64,000 nt of DNA from Polynucleobacter asymbioticus QLW-P1DMWA-1 (lineage in GTDB: Bacteria; Pseudomonadota; Gammaproteobacteria; Burkholderiales; Burkholderiaceae). The notes beneath the pieces are model-generated. The model ran no database searches and was not told where the DNA came from. It was given only the letters and a program-made list of their open reading frames with translations. Below, in pieces: positions 41,339 through 52,917 of the stretch. The position numbers were made by a program, and so were the translations under genes. Position 1 is the stretch's first letter. Each line of letters starts with the position of its first letter. The stretch spans positions 1,736,001-1,800,000 of the forward strand of contig NC_009379.1 of the NCBI RefSeq assembly GCF_000016345.1. Direction: 5' to 3'.

Positions 41339-44170
41339 TTAATGCGCCTCTTCCCAATTATCGCCAATACCAATACTAACCACCAAGGGCACTTTTAACT
41401 GCGCGACATGGCACATGAGGTCAGGTAATTTAGCCTGCAACAGATCAATCTCATCTAAAGGCACATCGAATACCAATTCATCATGAACCTGAAGCAGCAT
41501 TTTGGTTTTCAACTGCTCTTTTTCCAACCAATCCTCAACTGCGATCATCGCCAGCTTAATCAAATCAGCCGCAGTTCCTTGCATCGGTGCATTAATCGCG
41601 GCACGCTCAGCACCTTGACGGCGTGGGCCGTTAGAGCCCTTAATTTCGGGCAACCAAAGACGTCGCCCAAAGACTGTTTCTACATAACCGTTTTCTCTAG
41701 CCTCGAGACGCGTCCGTTCCATGTATTGAGCTACGCCCGGATATCGGTCAAAGTACTTGGCGATATAGTTTTGCGCTGCTGCGCGCTCAATACCTAAGTT
41801 ACCCGCTAAACCAAACGCACTCATGCCATAGATCAGACCGAAGTTAATCACCTTGGCATAACGACGTTGCTCAGAATTGACATCATCCAAGGGGATTCCG
41901 AATATCTCGGCAGCCGTTGCCTGGTGGACGTCTTTGCCTTCTTTGAAGGCAGTTAATAAATTTTCATCTTCGGCAATATGCGCCATGATGCGCAGCTCAA
42001 TCTGCGAGTAGTCGGCTGACAATAACTTGCAACCGTCAGCCGGAATAAATGCCTCGCGAATGCGACGGCCCTCTTCAGTGCGCACCGGAATATTTTGCAA
42101 ATTAGGATCACTTGATGCCAAGCGCCCAGTAACTGCAGTTGCCTGAGAAAAGTTAGTGTGAATTCGCCCCGTTTTAGGGTCAGCCATTCGGGGAAGTTTT
42201 TCAATATAGGTCGACATCAACTTGGCCAAACTGCGATAGTCCAAAATGCGGGCGGGCAATGGATAGTCTTCCGCCAACTTCTGCAAAACCTCTTCATCAG
42301 TAGAAGGTGCGCCCGAAGGTGTCTTTTTAACTATAGGCAATTCCAGTTGTCCAAACAAAATTTCTGCGATTTGCTTTGGGGACTGAATATTAAAAGGTTG
42401 GCCTGCCAGCCGGTGAATTTCGCCCTCGAGCTCTAAAAGGCGTTTACCCACCTGTTGGCCTTGCTTAGCCAATAAGGCGGAATCGATCCGGATACCGTTG
42501 CGCTCCATGATTCCCAGCACCAACATTGCTGGCATTTCAATCTTTTCATAGACATAGAGCAGGCCTGGGCTCGCCTGAATCTGAGGCCAGAGCTCTAAAT
42601 GCAAGCGCAAAGTGATGTCTGCGTCTTCGGCGGCATAGTTGGTAGCAATTTGCAGATCCACCTGATCAAAGCCAATTTGGTGAACCCCTTTGCCGCATAC
42701 CTCTTCATAGCGAATCGTTTTAAGACCAAGGTGGCGCTCTGCCAAACTATCCATATTGTGAGGTAAATGCGATTCCAACACATAGGATTCAAGCAAAGTG
42801 TCGAATGCAATTCCCTCTAGATGAATATCGTAATTTGCAAATATATGGATGTCGTATTTTAAGTTTTGACCGACCTTGAGGTGGCTAGAACTTTCTAACC
42901 AAGACTTCATGCGTTTCAGAACCAGCTCGCGACTGAGCTGTGCTTCACCATTGCGATGTGCCACTGGAATGTAACAAGCCTCACCTGGCTTTACTGATAA
43001 AGAGATCCCCACTAATTCTGCTGCTAATGCATCTAAGCTCGTGGTCTCGGTATCGACTGCCGTCAACTCAGCAGCTTCAATTTTCTTCATCCAACGCTCA
43101 AGAGATTCTTCGTCAACTACACATTCATAGTGACGTTCAATCGCATCTTGCAAATCACTAGTCTGCTGCGTTAGCCCTTTAGTAGGTGCTGTAGCGATGA
43201 CTCTTTTAAGCTCTCCAGAATCAGTTTCAGAGCTGGAATTGGTAATGGGTGAGCCAGCCAAATCAAAAGTGACTGCAGCCCCAGAACCCCCATCAGATGG
43301 GTTATTGAGCTGCTTTTCGACATCACGCAACCAAGTCTTAAATGCATAGCGCTCAAATAGTTCACGCAACAAAGCGGCATCCTCTGACTTTTCATGTAAA
43401 TCATCAAGGCCCGGTAAATGGGGTGATAAATCACAATCTGTTTTTACAGTAATTAATTGACGCGCCTGAGGAAGCCAAGTCAAACTAGCACGCAAGTTTT
43501 CACCAACAACGCCTTTAACTTGATCCGCATTGGCCATCAAGTTATCTAAGTTACCAAATTCTGCTAACCATTTATTAGCAGTTTTTGGTCCAGCCTTTGG
43601 CACGCCAGGAACGTTATCAACAGTGTCCCCAATGATGGATAAATAATCGACAATCAATTCTGGTGGAACGCCAAATTTTTCAATCACGCCTTCGATGTCT
43701 AATTTCTCATTAGTCATCGTATTGATGAGAGTGACCGAAGGATTTACCAATTGCGCTAAATCTTTATCACCAGTAGAGATGATGGTTTCCCAACCTGCTT
43801 CGGTTGCTTGGCAAGCTAAAGTTCCAATGACGTCATCCGCCTCTACACCCGAAACCATGAGTACAGGCCAACCCATTGCTTTGACCATCGCATGAATCGG
43901 CTCAATTTGCTTGACCAAGTCTTCAGGCATTGGGGAGCGGTGAGCCTTGTATTCAGAGTACATTTCATCCCGAAAAGTCTTCCCTTTGGCATCAAAGACG
44001 CAGGCTATATGGTCAGCCTTGAGCTCAGATCGAGCCCGGCGCATCATATTGACCATGCCATATATAGCCCCAGTAGGCTCGCCCGCCCCATTTCTGAGGT
44101 CTGGCATAGCGTGGAAGGCGCGATATAGGTAGCTAGAGCCGTCTACCAACAAGAGTCTATGTTTAGTCAT
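41339..44170 (-). CDS. polA: DNA polymerase I (943 aa)
   Basis: All three domains are present: the N-terminal 5'-3' exonuclease (LLVDGSSYLYRAFHAMPDLR), the 3'-5' exonuclease with DTETTSLD, and the polymerase with motif A SADYSQIELRIMAH, motif B RRYAKVINFGLIYG and motif C LQVHDELVFDV. ATG at 44170 (MTKHRLLLVD) is chosen over a TTG 15 nt upstream. It functions in Okazaki-fragment processing and excision repair. Confidence 0.97.
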   Translation of the reverse strand: MTKHRLLLVDGSSYLYRAFHAMPDLRNGAGEPTGAIYGMVNMMRRARSELKADHIACVFDAKGKTFRDEMYSEYKAHRSPMPEDLVKQIEPIHAMVKAMGWPVLMVSGVEADDVIGTLACQATEAGWETIISTGDKDLAQLVNPSVTLINTMTNEKLDIEGVIEKFGVPPELIVDYLSIIGDTVDNVPGVPKAGPKTANKWLAEFGNLDNLMANADQVKGVVGENLRASLTWLPQARQLITVKTDCDLSPHLPGLDDLHEKSEDAALLRELFERYAFKTWLRDVEKQLNNPSDGGSGAAVTFDLAGSPITNSSSETDSGELKRVIATAPTKGLTQQTSDLQDAIERHYECVVDEESLERWMKKIEAAELTAVDTETTSLDALAAELVGISLSVKPGEACYIPVAHRNGEAQLSRELVLKRMKSWLESSSHLKVGQNLKYDIHIFANYDIHLEGIAFDTLLESYVLESHLPHNMDSLAERHLGLKTIRYEEVCGKGVHQIGFDQVDLQIATNYAAEDADITLRLHLELWPQIQASPGLLYVYEKIEMPAMLVLGIMERNGIRIDSALLAKQGQQVGKRLLELEGEIHRLAGQPFNIQSPKQIAEILFGQLELPIVKKTPSGAPSTDEEVLQKLAEDYPLPARILDYRSLAKLMSTYIEKLPRMADPKTGRIHTNFSQATAVTGRLASSDPNLQNIPVRTEEGRRIREAFIPADGCKLLSADYSQIELRIMAHIAEDENLLTAFKEGKDVHQATAAEIFGIPLDDVNSEQRRYAKVINFGLIYGMSAFGLAGNLGIERAAAQNYIAKYFDRYPGVAQYMERTRLEARENGYVETVFGRRLWLPEIKGSNGPRRQGAERAAINAPMQGTAADLIKLAMIAVEDWLEKEQLKTKMLLQVHDELVFDVPLDEIDLLQAKLPDLMCHVAQLKVPLVVSIGIGDNWEEAH

Positions 44171-44252
44171 ACCGCAATCGTACAATCTAGTTGTGAACTG
44201 CCTACAGGTCCGGTTAGGAAACCACCCTTGAGTAGGCCTTAAAAGGTGAAAA

Positions 44253-44666
44253 ATGATGCATGCTATAACAAATTTATTTAGCCAAACCCTTAATCACGGT
44301 CTAGCTCTCATGAGCTTTTTAGTGGTTTTTGGCCTTTTTGGACTCGGATCAGCACAAGCTCAGAATACCAGCCAAGCACTCAGCCAGTCCGAGCTCAATC
44401 AAATTAACAACCAGCCACTTGCCCCAACGGTAAGCCCATCAAACACCCTCGATGCGCCTGCAAAGCGAAAGCCAAGCTTCCAACATAAGGAAGCTACCGG
44501 CACTGAGGTTACTGAGTACAAAGATGCCAACAGCCCAACTCAAGTGCAAGTCAAAACGAAGTACACCAGCTATGAGATGTCTCCTCCTGACTCAGTTCAG
44601 CCTGGCCCTGCAACCTCAGGCGAAGGTGAGCTTTTAAGTGTGCCGAGCATTAGCATTCCTTTTTAA
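44253..44666 (+). CDS. exported DUF2782-like protein (137 aa)
   Basis: An N-terminal hydrophobic segment and an AQA cleavage-like site suggest export (about residues 15-37). The C-terminal half (GTEVTEYKDANSPTQVQVKT) resembles DUF2782, a small periplasmic family often found between polA and homoserine kinase in Burkholderiales. GGTGAAAA precedes the start. No function is known. Confidence 0.65.
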   Translation: MMHAITNLFSQTLNHGLALMSFLVVFGLFGLGSAQAQNTSQALSQSELNQINNQPLAPTVSPSNTLDAPAKRKPSFQHKEATGTEVTEYKDANSPTQVQVKTKYTSYEMSPPDSVQPGPATSGEGELLSVPSISIPF

Positions 44667-44705
44667 TTCGTCACTTAATTTACGTCCTTTATTTAGTAAC
44701 TGCTG

Positions 44706-45683
44706 ATGGCTGTATTTACTCCGATCGAACTGTCTGATATCTCCCAATGGATCTCTCAAGATTTCGACATCGGTCAAGCTATCGAAATTCATGGCATTCA
44801 TGGTGGCATTGAGAATTCGAATTTTTTTCTTGATACACTCAAAGATGGTAAGAAGCAGGAATACGTTCTCACCATCTTCGAAAGATTATCCGCAGAGCAA
44901 CTCCCCTACTACCTTGAGCTGATGCGCCACCTGGCGCTTCAAGGTATTCCGGTTCCCATGCCGATTGAGAACCATCGCGGAGAAATTCTATTTACCCTTA
45001 AAGGTAAGCCGGCAGCGATTGTGACTAAATTGCCCGGTCTCTCCCGAATGCAACCGGAAGCAAAGCATTGCGCCCTAGTTGGGGAGATGCTCGCCAAAAT
45101 GCATTTAGCCGGAAAAGATTTTTCTAAGACACAAGAAAATCTTCGTAGTCTTGGATGGTGGCAAAAAACCATTCCTTTAGTAATTCCTCACTTAAGTACC
45201 GCTCAAAAAGATTTAATTACCCATGAACTTGCGGCTCAAGAACAATTCTTTAGCTCAAGCGCGTACGATGCTCTGCCGCAGGGAGCAAGTCATTGCGATC
45301 TGTTTCGCGACAATGTACTGTTCGACCCCAAAGGGACTGCTGATAGCAGTCAAGATCAGTTAGGCGGATTCTTTGACTTTTATTTTGCCGGTACAGATAA
45401 GTGGCTATTTGATCTTGCTGTCACCGTAAATGATTGGTGTCTTGCAGAGAATAAGCAAGATCTAGATCCCGAGCGTTATGAAGCATTAATGAAGGCTTAC
45501 CAATCCGTGCGTGCCCTCACAAAAGAAGAGCAGGCTAGTTGGCCACTCATGTTACGAGCGGCTGCTCTGCGTTTTTGGGTGTCGCGCCTCTGGGATTTTT
45601 ATTTACCCCGCGATGCGCAAATGCTCACCCCACATGACCCCACACACTTTGAACGCATACTTTTAAGTCGTCGCTCTCTATGA
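44706..45683 (+). CDS. thrB: homoserine kinase, ThrB2/APH-fold (325 aa)
   Basis: This enzyme phosphorylates homoserine in threonine synthesis. It is of the aminoglycoside-phosphotransferase fold found in many Burkholderiales, not the GHMP-type ThrB. The catalytic loop reads ASHCDLFRDNVLFD and the metal-binding region GGFFDFYFAGTDKWLFDLA. It overlaps the next gene by 4 nt (ATGA), so the two are coupled. Confidence 0.93.
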   Translation: MAVFTPIELSDISQWISQDFDIGQAIEIHGIHGGIENSNFFLDTLKDGKKQEYVLTIFERLSAEQLPYYLELMRHLALQGIPVPMPIENHRGEILFTLKGKPAAIVTKLPGLSRMQPEAKHCALVGEMLAKMHLAGKDFSKTQENLRSLGWWQKTIPLVIPHLSTAQKDLITHELAAQEQFFSSSAYDALPQGASHCDLFRDNVLFDPKGTADSSQDQLGGFFDFYFAGTDKWLFDLAVTVNDWCLAENKQDLDPERYEALMKAYQSVRALTKEEQASWPLMLRAAALRFWVSRLWDFYLPRDAQMLTPHDPTHFERILLSRRSL

Positions 45684-46456
45684 AACTGAACTCGTTAGCG
45701 CCTAAGGAAGGCTATACCTGGATTAGACAAGGTATCTGGCTTTTTAAACAAAATCCTTTGGGATTTTTAATGCTCATTTTTATGTATGTTTTTGTGGCGC
45801 AGATAGCGATCATGGTTCCGGTGATCGGGGTATTCGTAGTCTTACTGCTTACGCCCGCTATATCAGTTGGATTTTTAACCGCCTGTCGTCAAGCAATTCA
45901 AAAGGAGCGTATTCGCCCCTTAGTCTACTTAGCGGCCCTCCAATCCGGAGTGTTAGTGCGTCGTCGCATTTTGCAATTAGGGTTGATCTATACAACACTG
46001 ATTCTTGTGTTGAGTTTTATTCTCAGCCTCTTAATTGATTTTGAAGCGCTGCTTCCGCTAATCACGAGTGATAAACCAATCACCCCAGAATCACTGCACC
46101 AAATCTATTTGATTCTTTTCTTTGGTGCCATCCTCTACATTCCGGTAGCGATGTTGATGTGGTTCTCTCCAATATTGATTGCTTGGGCAGACATGTCTAT
46201 TCCGCAGGCACTTTTTTCTAGCTGGATGGCATGCTGGGTTAACCGCACTGCATTCTTTTTCTACCTAGCAATCTGGAGTATTGTTCTAATCGCCATTCCA
46301 TTAACGATTGGCATGTTGTTAGACGCCCTGGATTTAGGTCAAGCGGCTTCTTTCATCGTCGCACCTATTTCCATAGCAGGCTTAACAGTGATGCACTGTT
46401 CGTTTTACGCCACCTGGAAAGCGTGCTTTACCGAAGATGAAGTGGCACTGGTTTAG
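45680..46456 (+). CDS. BPSS1780-type integral membrane protein (258 aa)
   Basis: Five to six hydrophobic segments are visible, with an N-terminal WIRQGIWLFKQNPLGFL signature of the BPSS1780 family. Its function is unknown; it is conserved beside thrB in Burkholderiales. Its end overlaps the convergent uvrD stop by 4 nt. Confidence 0.85.
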   Translation: MKLNSLAPKEGYTWIRQGIWLFKQNPLGFLMLIFMYVFVAQIAIMVPVIGVFVVLLLTPAISVGFLTACRQAIQKERIRPLVYLAALQSGVLVRRRILQLGLIYTTLILVLSFILSLLIDFEALLPLITSDKPITPESLHQIYLILFFGAILYIPVAMLMWFSPILIAWADMSIPQALFSSWMACWVNRTAFFFYLAIWSIVLIAIPLTIGMLLDALDLGQAASFIVAPISIAGLTVMHCSFYATWKACFTEDEVALV

Positions 46457-48816
46457 TCGATCGCCGCAAGCTTAGCAATACTCAACTGCAACCATTTAAT
46501 GCCGTGACGCTTGAAATTTACTTGTGCACGCGCATCGGTATCAACACCCTCTAAACCAGTTACACGACCTTCACCAAACTTGGTATGGAAAACATTCTGA
46601 CCAATTTTGAACGGGTAATCACCGCGCGGGGGCGATGCTAAACGCTTCACCTCCATAGAGGCTGAGCCAACACGCTTTACTGGTCTTTGACGCTCACTTC
46701 CTGAATCAAAGAAATCATTGGACTCGTATTCCCGTTGACGCGTATAGCCATCTTGCCAAGTTGAACCCGATCTAGAGTTTCCACCCCAACGTGCGTCTTT
46801 TGCTTTGGGTGTCAGCCACTTCAATGAGTCTGATGGCAATTCTTCCAAGAAACGAGATGGCATGTTGTAACGCACTTGCCCATGCAACATCCGAGATTGA
46901 GTGTGTGACAAATACAAGCGCTCTTTGGCACGTGTTATTGCTACATACATGAGGCGTCGTTCTTCTTCTAGGCCATCTTGTTCATTAATGCTGTTTTCAT
47001 GAGGAAACAAACCCTCCTCAAGGCCGGTAATAAAGACAGCCGTGAATTCCAAGCCTTTAGCCGAGTGGACCGTCATCAATTGCACGGCATCTTGCCCAGC
47101 CTGGGCCTGGTTGTCCCCTGCCTCTAGAGAAGCATGGGATAAAAAGGCTGCAAGCGGTGAGACTTCTACGACACCAGGTGCATTTTCTCCCGGAAGCATA
47201 GCTGCGGCAGCATCTTGACCATATCCCTCTTCAGCAATAAAGGCGGTGGCAGCATTAATTAATTCTTGCAAGTTTTCTACGCGATCTTGACCTTCGCGCT
47301 CTGAAAGGTAATGCTGAATTAAACCGCTGTGCTGAATTACAAACTCGACCGTTTCTGGCAAGGTATTGTGGCGAGTTGCTTCACGCATGTGGTCTACCAA
47401 GCGAATAAATCCACCTAAGGTAGCGCCTGCTTTTCCCTCAAGAGAAGAGGCTGCTGAATACAAAGAGCATTGCTGCGCTCTAGCTGCATCTTGTAATGCT
47501 TCGATAGATCTGGCGCCAATACCACGCGTTGGAAAATTAACGACCCGAGAGAATGAGGTGTCATCATTTGGGTTTTCAAGTAGGCGCAAATACGCTAGCG
47601 CATGCTTAATCTCAGCACGCTCAAAGAAGCGCAAGCCGCCATAAACCCGATACGGAATCGCAGCAGAAAATAAGTTATGCTCAATGATGCGTGACTGTGC
47701 ATTGCTTCGATAAAGCAATGCAATTTCAGTACGCTTAATACCGCTATTTACTAAAGCTTTGATTTCCTCTACCAGCCAGGCTGCTTCGGCGTGATCGCTT
47801 GGTGCATCATAAATTCGCACTGGCTCGCCATGACCAGCATCAGTTCGGAGATTTTTTCCTAAACGCTCAGAGTTATTTGCAATCAAATGATTAGCTGTAT
47901 CCAGAATGTGGCCATGCGAGCGATAGTTCTGCTCTAACTTTACCAAGAGCGGATGAAACTGTTTTTCATAGAGGCGCATGTTCTCAACATCTGCGCCACG
48001 GAATGCATAGATACTTTGGTCATCGTCACCGACTGCGAAGACTGCGCTAGTGCCCATGCCACTCACATTGACTCGGCTAGCGTCATGACCTGATAACAAT
48101 TTCAACCAAGCGTATTGCAAGGCATTCGTATCTTGAAACTCGTCAATCAAGATGTGGCGAAAACGCTCTTGGTAATGGGTACGAATAGGCTCGCTGTGCT
48201 TTAAAAGTTCATAACTACGCAATAACAATTCCGCAAAATCCACCACGCCTTCACGCTGACATTGCTCATCGTAAGCACCGTATAGTTGGGCCATCTTTGC
48301 TTGAAAATCATCACCGACTGCCAAATCTTTTGCACGCTGCCCACGTTCTTTGGCATGGGCAATGAAATACTGCAATTGTTTTGGCGGATACTTTTCATCA
48401 TCGACCTTTAAGCCCTTTAAGAGGCGCTTAATGGCAGAAAGCTGATCTTGAGTGTCCAGAATCTGAAAAGTTGATGGCAAACCCGCTTCTTTATGATGTG
48501 CCCGCAATAAACGGTTACACAGGCCATGAAAGGTCCCAATCCACATACCGCGAGTATTGATGGGCAACATGGCGCTTAAACGCACCATCATCTCCTTGGC
48601 AGCTTTATTGGTGAAAGTCACCGCCAGAACCCCAATAGGCGATACCTGGCCCGTTTGGATGAGCCAGGCGATACGTGTGGTCAAGACACGTGTCTTGCCA
48701 CTGCCAGCACCAGCCAGAATGAGGGCTGATTGGGCTTGGCCATGGGGATTAACGGGCGGGAGGGTTACTGCCTCGCGCTGTTCTGGATTGAGGTTCGCGA
48801 GCAAGTCTGAGTACAT
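46453..48816 (-). CDS. uvrD: UvrD, DNA helicase II (787 aa)
   Basis: This is a superfamily 1 helicase for excision and mismatch repair. Walker [16 protein letters not shown], motif II DEFQDTN, motif [17 protein letters not shown], motif IV QNYRS, and motif [11 protein letters not shown] are all present. The C-terminus ends with the Tudor-like [21 protein letters not shown] that contacts RNA polymerase. Length is usual for Burkholderiales. Confidence 0.96.
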   Translation of the reverse strand: MYSDLLANLNPEQREAVTLPPVNPHGQAQSALILAGAGSGKTRVLTTRIAWLIQTGQVSPIGVLAVTFTNKAAKEMMVRLSAMLPINTRGMWIGTFHGLCNRLLRAHHKEAGLPSTFQILDTQDQLSAIKRLLKGLKVDDEKYPPKQLQYFIAHAKERGQRAKDLAVGDDFQAKMAQLYGAYDEQCQREGVVDFAELLLRSYELLKHSEPIRTHYQERFRHILIDEFQDTNALQYAWLKLLSGHDASRVNVSGMGTSAVFAVGDDDQSIYAFRGADVENMRLYEKQFHPLLVKLEQNYRSHGHILDTANHLIANNSERLGKNLRTDAGHGEPVRIYDAPSDHAEAAWLVEEIKALVNSGIKRTEIALLYRSNAQSRIIEHNLFSAAIPYRVYGGLRFFERAEIKHALAYLRLLENPNDDTSFSRVVNFPTRGIGARSIEALQDAARAQQCSLYSAASSLEGKAGATLGGFIRLVDHMREATRHNTLPETVEFVIQHSGLIQHYLSEREGQDRVENLQELINAATAFIAEEGYGQDAAAAMLPGENAPGVVEVSPLAAFLSHASLEAGDNQAQAGQDAVQLMTVHSAKGLEFTAVFITGLEEGLFPHENSINEQDGLEEERRLMYVAITRAKERLYLSHTQSRMLHGQVRYNMPSRFLEELPSDSLKWLTPKAKDARWGGNSRSGSTWQDGYTRQREYESNDFFDSGSERQRPVKRVGSASMEVKRLASPPRGDYPFKIGQNVFHTKFGEGRVTGLEGVDTDARAQVNFKRHGIKWLQLSIAKLAAID

Positions 48817-48840
48817 CGCCCCAATTATAATTTGCCTCTT

Positions 48841-51732
48841 ATGCCAAATGCCTCAAATACCCCTAATTCCCCAGCGGCTGGTTCAGTAGACGAACTTGCC
48901 AAATCCTATGAACCCGCCCCGATCGAAGCCTATTGGGGCCCCGAGTGGGAACGCAGAGGTATAGCCGATGCAAGCATGGATGAAGGTAAAGGCAATTTTT
49001 CTATACAGCTCCCTCCACCCAATGTGACCGGGACCCTGCATATGGGTCACGCTTTCAATCAAACCATCATGGATGGCTTAGTGCGTCATGCCCGAATGGC
49101 AGGCAAAAATACCTTATGGGTTCCCGGCACCGATCACGCTGGTATTGCCACTCAAATTGTTGTTGAGCGTCAACTCGATGCGCAAAAAGTTTCTCGTCAC
49201 GATTTAGGTCGTGAGAAGTTCTTAGAAAAAGTTTGGGAATGGAAGGAAACTTCTGGCTCAACGATTACTCGTCAAATTCGTCGCTTAGGTGCTTCGATTG
49301 ATTGGGGTAAAGAGTACTTCACAATGGACAGCAAAATGTCCAAAGCGGTAGTGGAAGTATTTGTCCGCCTGCATGAACAAGGTTTAATTTATCGCGGCAA
49401 ACGTTTGGTGAACTGGGATCCCGTTCTTGGAACTGCTGTGTCTGATTTAGAAGTTGTCAGCGAAGAAGAAGATGGTTCTATGTGGCATATCCGCTACCCC
49501 TTAGCCGATGGCTCTGGACATCTCACCGTTGCGACTACGCGTCCGGAGACCCTACTCGGTGACGTCGCTGTGATGATTAACCCAGAGGATGAGCGTTATA
49601 AACACCTCATTGGCAAGCTTGTTAACCTGCCGCTCTGTGATCGCCAAATCCCGATCATTGCTGATGACTACGTTGATGTGAACTTTGGTACTGGCGTGGT
49701 GAAAGTCACCCCCGCTCACGACTTTAATGACTACGCTGTTGGACAGCGCCATCAACTTCCATTAATCAACATTCTGACTTTAGATGCCAAGATTAATGAG
49801 AATGCGCCTGCTACTTACCAAGGTCTAGAGCGCTTTGCTGCACGCAAACAAGTTGTTGCCGATTTAGAGGCCGCTGGTTTATTGGAAAAAGTGCAACCCC
49901 ATAAACTCATGGTGCCTCGAGGCGATCGTACCCAAACCATTATTGAACCGATGTTGACGGACCAATGGTTTGTGGCAATGTCCAAGCCTAGTCAAGACAA
50001 TCAATATCAACCAGGCTCATCGATTGCAGGCGCTGCATTAGATGCTGTCACCAAGGGCGATATCAAACTGGTTCCAGAAAACTGGATTAATACTTACACC
50101 CAGTGGTTAGAGAATATTCAGGACTGGTGTATTTCACGGCAACTCTGGTGGGGCCATCAAATCCCAGCCTGGTATGGCGAAGATGGGCAGATCTTTGTAG
50201 CTCGTTCTGAAGAAGAAGCCAAAACAAAAGCTGTAGCTGCTGGATATACCGGTCAACTTAATCGTGACCCTGACGTATTAGATACCTGGTTTAGTTCTGC
50301 GCTCGTGCCGTTTAGCTCACTAGGTTGGCCAGAAGAAACGCCAGCACTAAATCATTTCTTACCATCCTCTGTATTGGTAACCGGTTTTGACATCATCTTC
50401 TTCTGGGTTGCTCGCATGGTGATGATGACCTGCCACTTCACGGGGAAAGTTCCTTTTCATACTGTTTACGTTCACGGACTTGTTCGTGATGCTGAAGGTC
50501 AAAAGATGAGTAAATCCAAGGGTAATACCCTGGATCCAATTGATCTCATCGATGGCATCAAGATTGAAGAGTTAGTAAACAAGCGCACTACTGGTCTGAT
50601 GAATCCAAAGCAAGCTGAAAGCATTGGCAAGAAAACTAAGAAAGAATTTCCGGATGGTATTCCGGCCTTTGGTACGGATGCCCTGCGCTTTACCTTCGCC
50701 TCCTTGGCCTCACTGGGTCGCAATATCAACTTTGACCAAAAGCGCTGTGAAGGCTATCGCAACTTCTGTAACAAGTTGTGGAATGCGACCCGTTTTGTTT
50801 TAATGAACTGCCCTGGCGGAGATGAAGACAATGGCTTGGCGCCGTGCGATAACCAGTGTGGCCCAGAAGGTTATTTAGATTTCTCTCCAGCAGATCGTTG
50901 GATCGTTTCTTTGCTACAAAGAACAGAAGCCGAAGTAGACAAAGGCTTTCAAAACTATCGCTTTGACAATATTGCCACCGGCATTTATCAATTTGTTTGG
51001 GATGAATACTGCGATTGGTATTTAGAGCTTGCGAAAGTGCAACTGCAAACTGGCACTCCAGCACAACAACGTGCCACTCGCCGTACTCTATTGCGTGTTT
51101 TAGAAACGATCTTGCGCATGGCGCATCCATTGATTCCTTTTATTACAGAAACCCTCTGGCAAACCGTTGGCCCTAAGTCTGGAAAAGTGCTAGCTCAACA
51201 AACTAAGCAAACTATTGCACTCCAACCTTACCCAATTTCGCAGCCAGAAAAGATTGATGAGCCAAGTGAAGCATGGGTTGCACAAGTGAAAGCAATTGTC
51301 GACGCTTGCCGTAATTTGCGCGGTGAGATGCAAGTTCCCCCAGGTCAAAAAGTACCCCTTTGGATTTGCGGTCCACAAGCATTCTTAGAAAAAGCGACTC
51401 CTTATTTAATGGCCCTAGCCAAATTAACCGAAGTCAAAGTCTATAGCGATGAATCGGCTCTTGAAAAAGATGCTCCAGGCGCCCCAATTGCTCTAGTCGG
51501 CAACATCAAACTCTTACTTAAGATTGAAGTGGATGTTGTAGCAGAACGTATTCGTTTGGGCAAGGAAATCGAGCGCCTGGCCAATGAGATCACTAAAGCC
51601 CGTAGCAAGCTTGATAACGAAAGCTTCGTAGCACGCGCCCCTGTTGAGGTTGTAGCCCAAGAAAAGCAGCGTCTTGCCGGCTTTGAGCAAAACCACGATA
51701 AGCTTGTTGCACAATTAGAGCGCCTCAAATAA
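48841..51732 (+). CDS. valS: valyl-tRNA synthetase (963 aa)
   Basis: This is a class I synthetase. The HIGH motif is in [11 protein letters not shown] and the KMSKS motif in [10 protein letters not shown]. An editing domain lies between, and a C-terminal coiled coil (about residues 900-960) binds tRNA. ATG at 48841 is chosen over an in-frame TTG 9 nt upstream. It is divergent from uvrD with 24 nt between the starts. Confidence 0.97.
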   Translation: MPNASNTPNSPAAGSVDELAKSYEPAPIEAYWGPEWERRGIADASMDEGKGNFSIQLPPPNVTGTLHMGHAFNQTIMDGLVRHARMAGKNTLWVPGTDHAGIATQIVVERQLDAQKVSRHDLGREKFLEKVWEWKETSGSTITRQIRRLGASIDWGKEYFTMDSKMSKAVVEVFVRLHEQGLIYRGKRLVNWDPVLGTAVSDLEVVSEEEDGSMWHIRYPLADGSGHLTVATTRPETLLGDVAVMINPEDERYKHLIGKLVNLPLCDRQIPIIADDYVDVNFGTGVVKVTPAHDFNDYAVGQRHQLPLINILTLDAKINENAPATYQGLERFAARKQVVADLEAAGLLEKVQPHKLMVPRGDRTQTIIEPMLTDQWFVAMSKPSQDNQYQPGSSIAGAALDAVTKGDIKLVPENWINTYTQWLENIQDWCISRQLWWGHQIPAWYGEDGQIFVARSEEEAKTKAVAAGYTGQLNRDPDVLDTWFSSALVPFSSLGWPEETPALNHFLPSSVLVTGFDIIFFWVARMVMMTCHFTGKVPFHTVYVHGLVRDAEGQKMSKSKGNTLDPIDLIDGIKIEELVNKRTTGLMNPKQAESIGKKTKKEFPDGIPAFGTDALRFTFASLASLGRNINFDQKRCEGYRNFCNKLWNATRFVLMNCPGGDEDNGLAPCDNQCGPEGYLDFSPADRWIVSLLQRTEAEVDKGFQNYRFDNIATGIYQFVWDEYCDWYLELAKVQLQTGTPAQQRATRRTLLRVLETILRMAHPLIPFITETLWQTVGPKSGKVLAQQTKQTIALQPYPISQPEKIDEPSEAWVAQVKAIVDACRNLRGEMQVPPGQKVPLWICGPQAFLEKATPYLMALAKLTEVKVYSDESALEKDAPGAPIALVGNIKLLLKIEVDVVAERIRLGKEIERLANEITKARSKLDNESFVARAPVEVVAQEKQRLAGFEQNHDKLVAQLERLK

Positions 51733-51763
51733 TCTGTAGCAAAGAATAGAGAACGGATTCACT

Positions 51764-52654
51764 ATGTCATTACATTTCAGCTCCAAAAAGGTCACTAAAG
51801 CAGTTTTTCCAGTAGCCGGTTTTGGTACGCGCTTTTTGCCAGCAACCAAGGCAAGCCCAAAAGAAATGCTCAATGTCGTAGATAAGCCACTCATTCAATA
51901 TGCAGTGGATGAAGCGATTGCTGCCGGCATTACCGAATTAATATTTGTAACCGGTCGTAGCAAACGCGCAATTGAAGACCACTTTGATAAAGCTTATGAA
52001 TTAGAAGCTGCTCTTGAAGCAAAGAATAAGCAAGACCTACTCCATCTAGTGCGCAGCGTTAAGCCCGACAATGTCGATTGCGTTTACATTCGCCAATCTG
52101 AACCTCTGGGTTTGGGTCATGCAGTTTTATGTGCTGAAAAATTAGTTGGAGATGAGCCGTTTGCCATTATCTTGGCCGACGATCTTTTGGATGGACAACC
52201 ACCAGTGCTTTCGCAAATGCTCAAAGTGCATGAAGAGCAAGAGGGTTCAGTGCTCGCTGTTGAGAAGATCGATCCATCCAAATCGAGCTCCTATGGCATC
52301 ATTTCAGGTAAGGAAGTGCAACAAGGCATCTATCGCTTAGATGGCATTGTTGAAAAGCCAAAGCCAGCAGATGCACCATCTAATCTCGCGGTTGTAGGTC
52401 GCTATGTTCTGTCTTCCAAAATTTTTGATCACATTCGCAATGTCAAGCCAGGTGCTGGTGGTGAAATTCAACTGACGGATGCCATTGCGGCCTTGCTCAA
52501 GGATGAGCCCGTGTTTGGATATGAGTACGACGGCGTGCGTTATGACTGCGGTAGCAAATTGGGCTATCTCAAAGCCTCTGTTGACTTTGCATTGCGTCAC
52601 CCAGAAGTAGGCGAAGATTTTGCAGAATACTTAAAAAGCTGGTCCTTGAAATAA
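51764..52654 (+). CDS. galU: UTP-glucose-1-phosphate uridylyltransferase (296 aa)
   Basis: The enzyme makes UDP-glucose for surface polysaccharides. The nucleotide-binding motif [22 protein letters not shown] lies at residues 12-33, followed by [12 protein letters not shown], and the sugar-binding EKPKP and DCGSKLGYL segments. Length is normal. It lies 31 nt after valS. Confidence 0.96.
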   Translation: MSLHFSSKKVTKAVFPVAGFGTRFLPATKASPKEMLNVVDKPLIQYAVDEAIAAGITELIFVTGRSKRAIEDHFDKAYELEAALEAKNKQDLLHLVRSVKPDNVDCVYIRQSEPLGLGHAVLCAEKLVGDEPFAIILADDLLDGQPPVLSQMLKVHEEQEGSVLAVEKIDPSKSSSYGIISGKEVQQGIYRLDGIVEKPKPADAPSNLAVVGRYVLSSKIFDHIRNVKPGAGGEIQLTDAIAALLKDEPVFGYEYDGVRYDCGSKLGYLKASVDFALRHPEVGEDFAEYLKSWSLK

Positions 52655-52671
52655 GGATGAAGGGGGGGTGC

Positions 52672-52917
52672 TTATCTTCTTTTTAGAAAGAAGACTAAAA
52701 CATCCCCTTCAGTAGCACTTCCAATTAGTTCATTGCCAGTTTGCTTAGCAAACGCTGGAAAATCTCTAGCCGCGCCTGAATCAGTCGCTTTAATTTTGAG
52801 AACTTCTCCAGACTGCATAGTGGCTAAGGCTTTCTTAGTGCGCAAAATAGGCAAAGGGCAATTCATGCCGATTGCATCGACTTCCGCATTAAAGGGAATA
52901 TTGATGCTCTCGGTCAT
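52672..52917 (-). CDS. tusA: TusA/SirA-like sulfur carrier (81 aa)
   Basis: The motif [18 protein letters not shown] holds the catalytic Cys of the CPxP family, which passes persulfide sulfur, for example to tRNA thiolation. Length and the C-terminal FFLKRR fit. Its start overlaps the alaS stop by 4 nt, so it is probably translated with alaS. Confidence 0.92.
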   Translation of the reverse strand: MTESINIPFNAEVDAIGMNCPLPILRTKKALATMQSGEVLKIKATDSGAARDFPAFAKQTGNELIGSATEGDVLVFFLKRR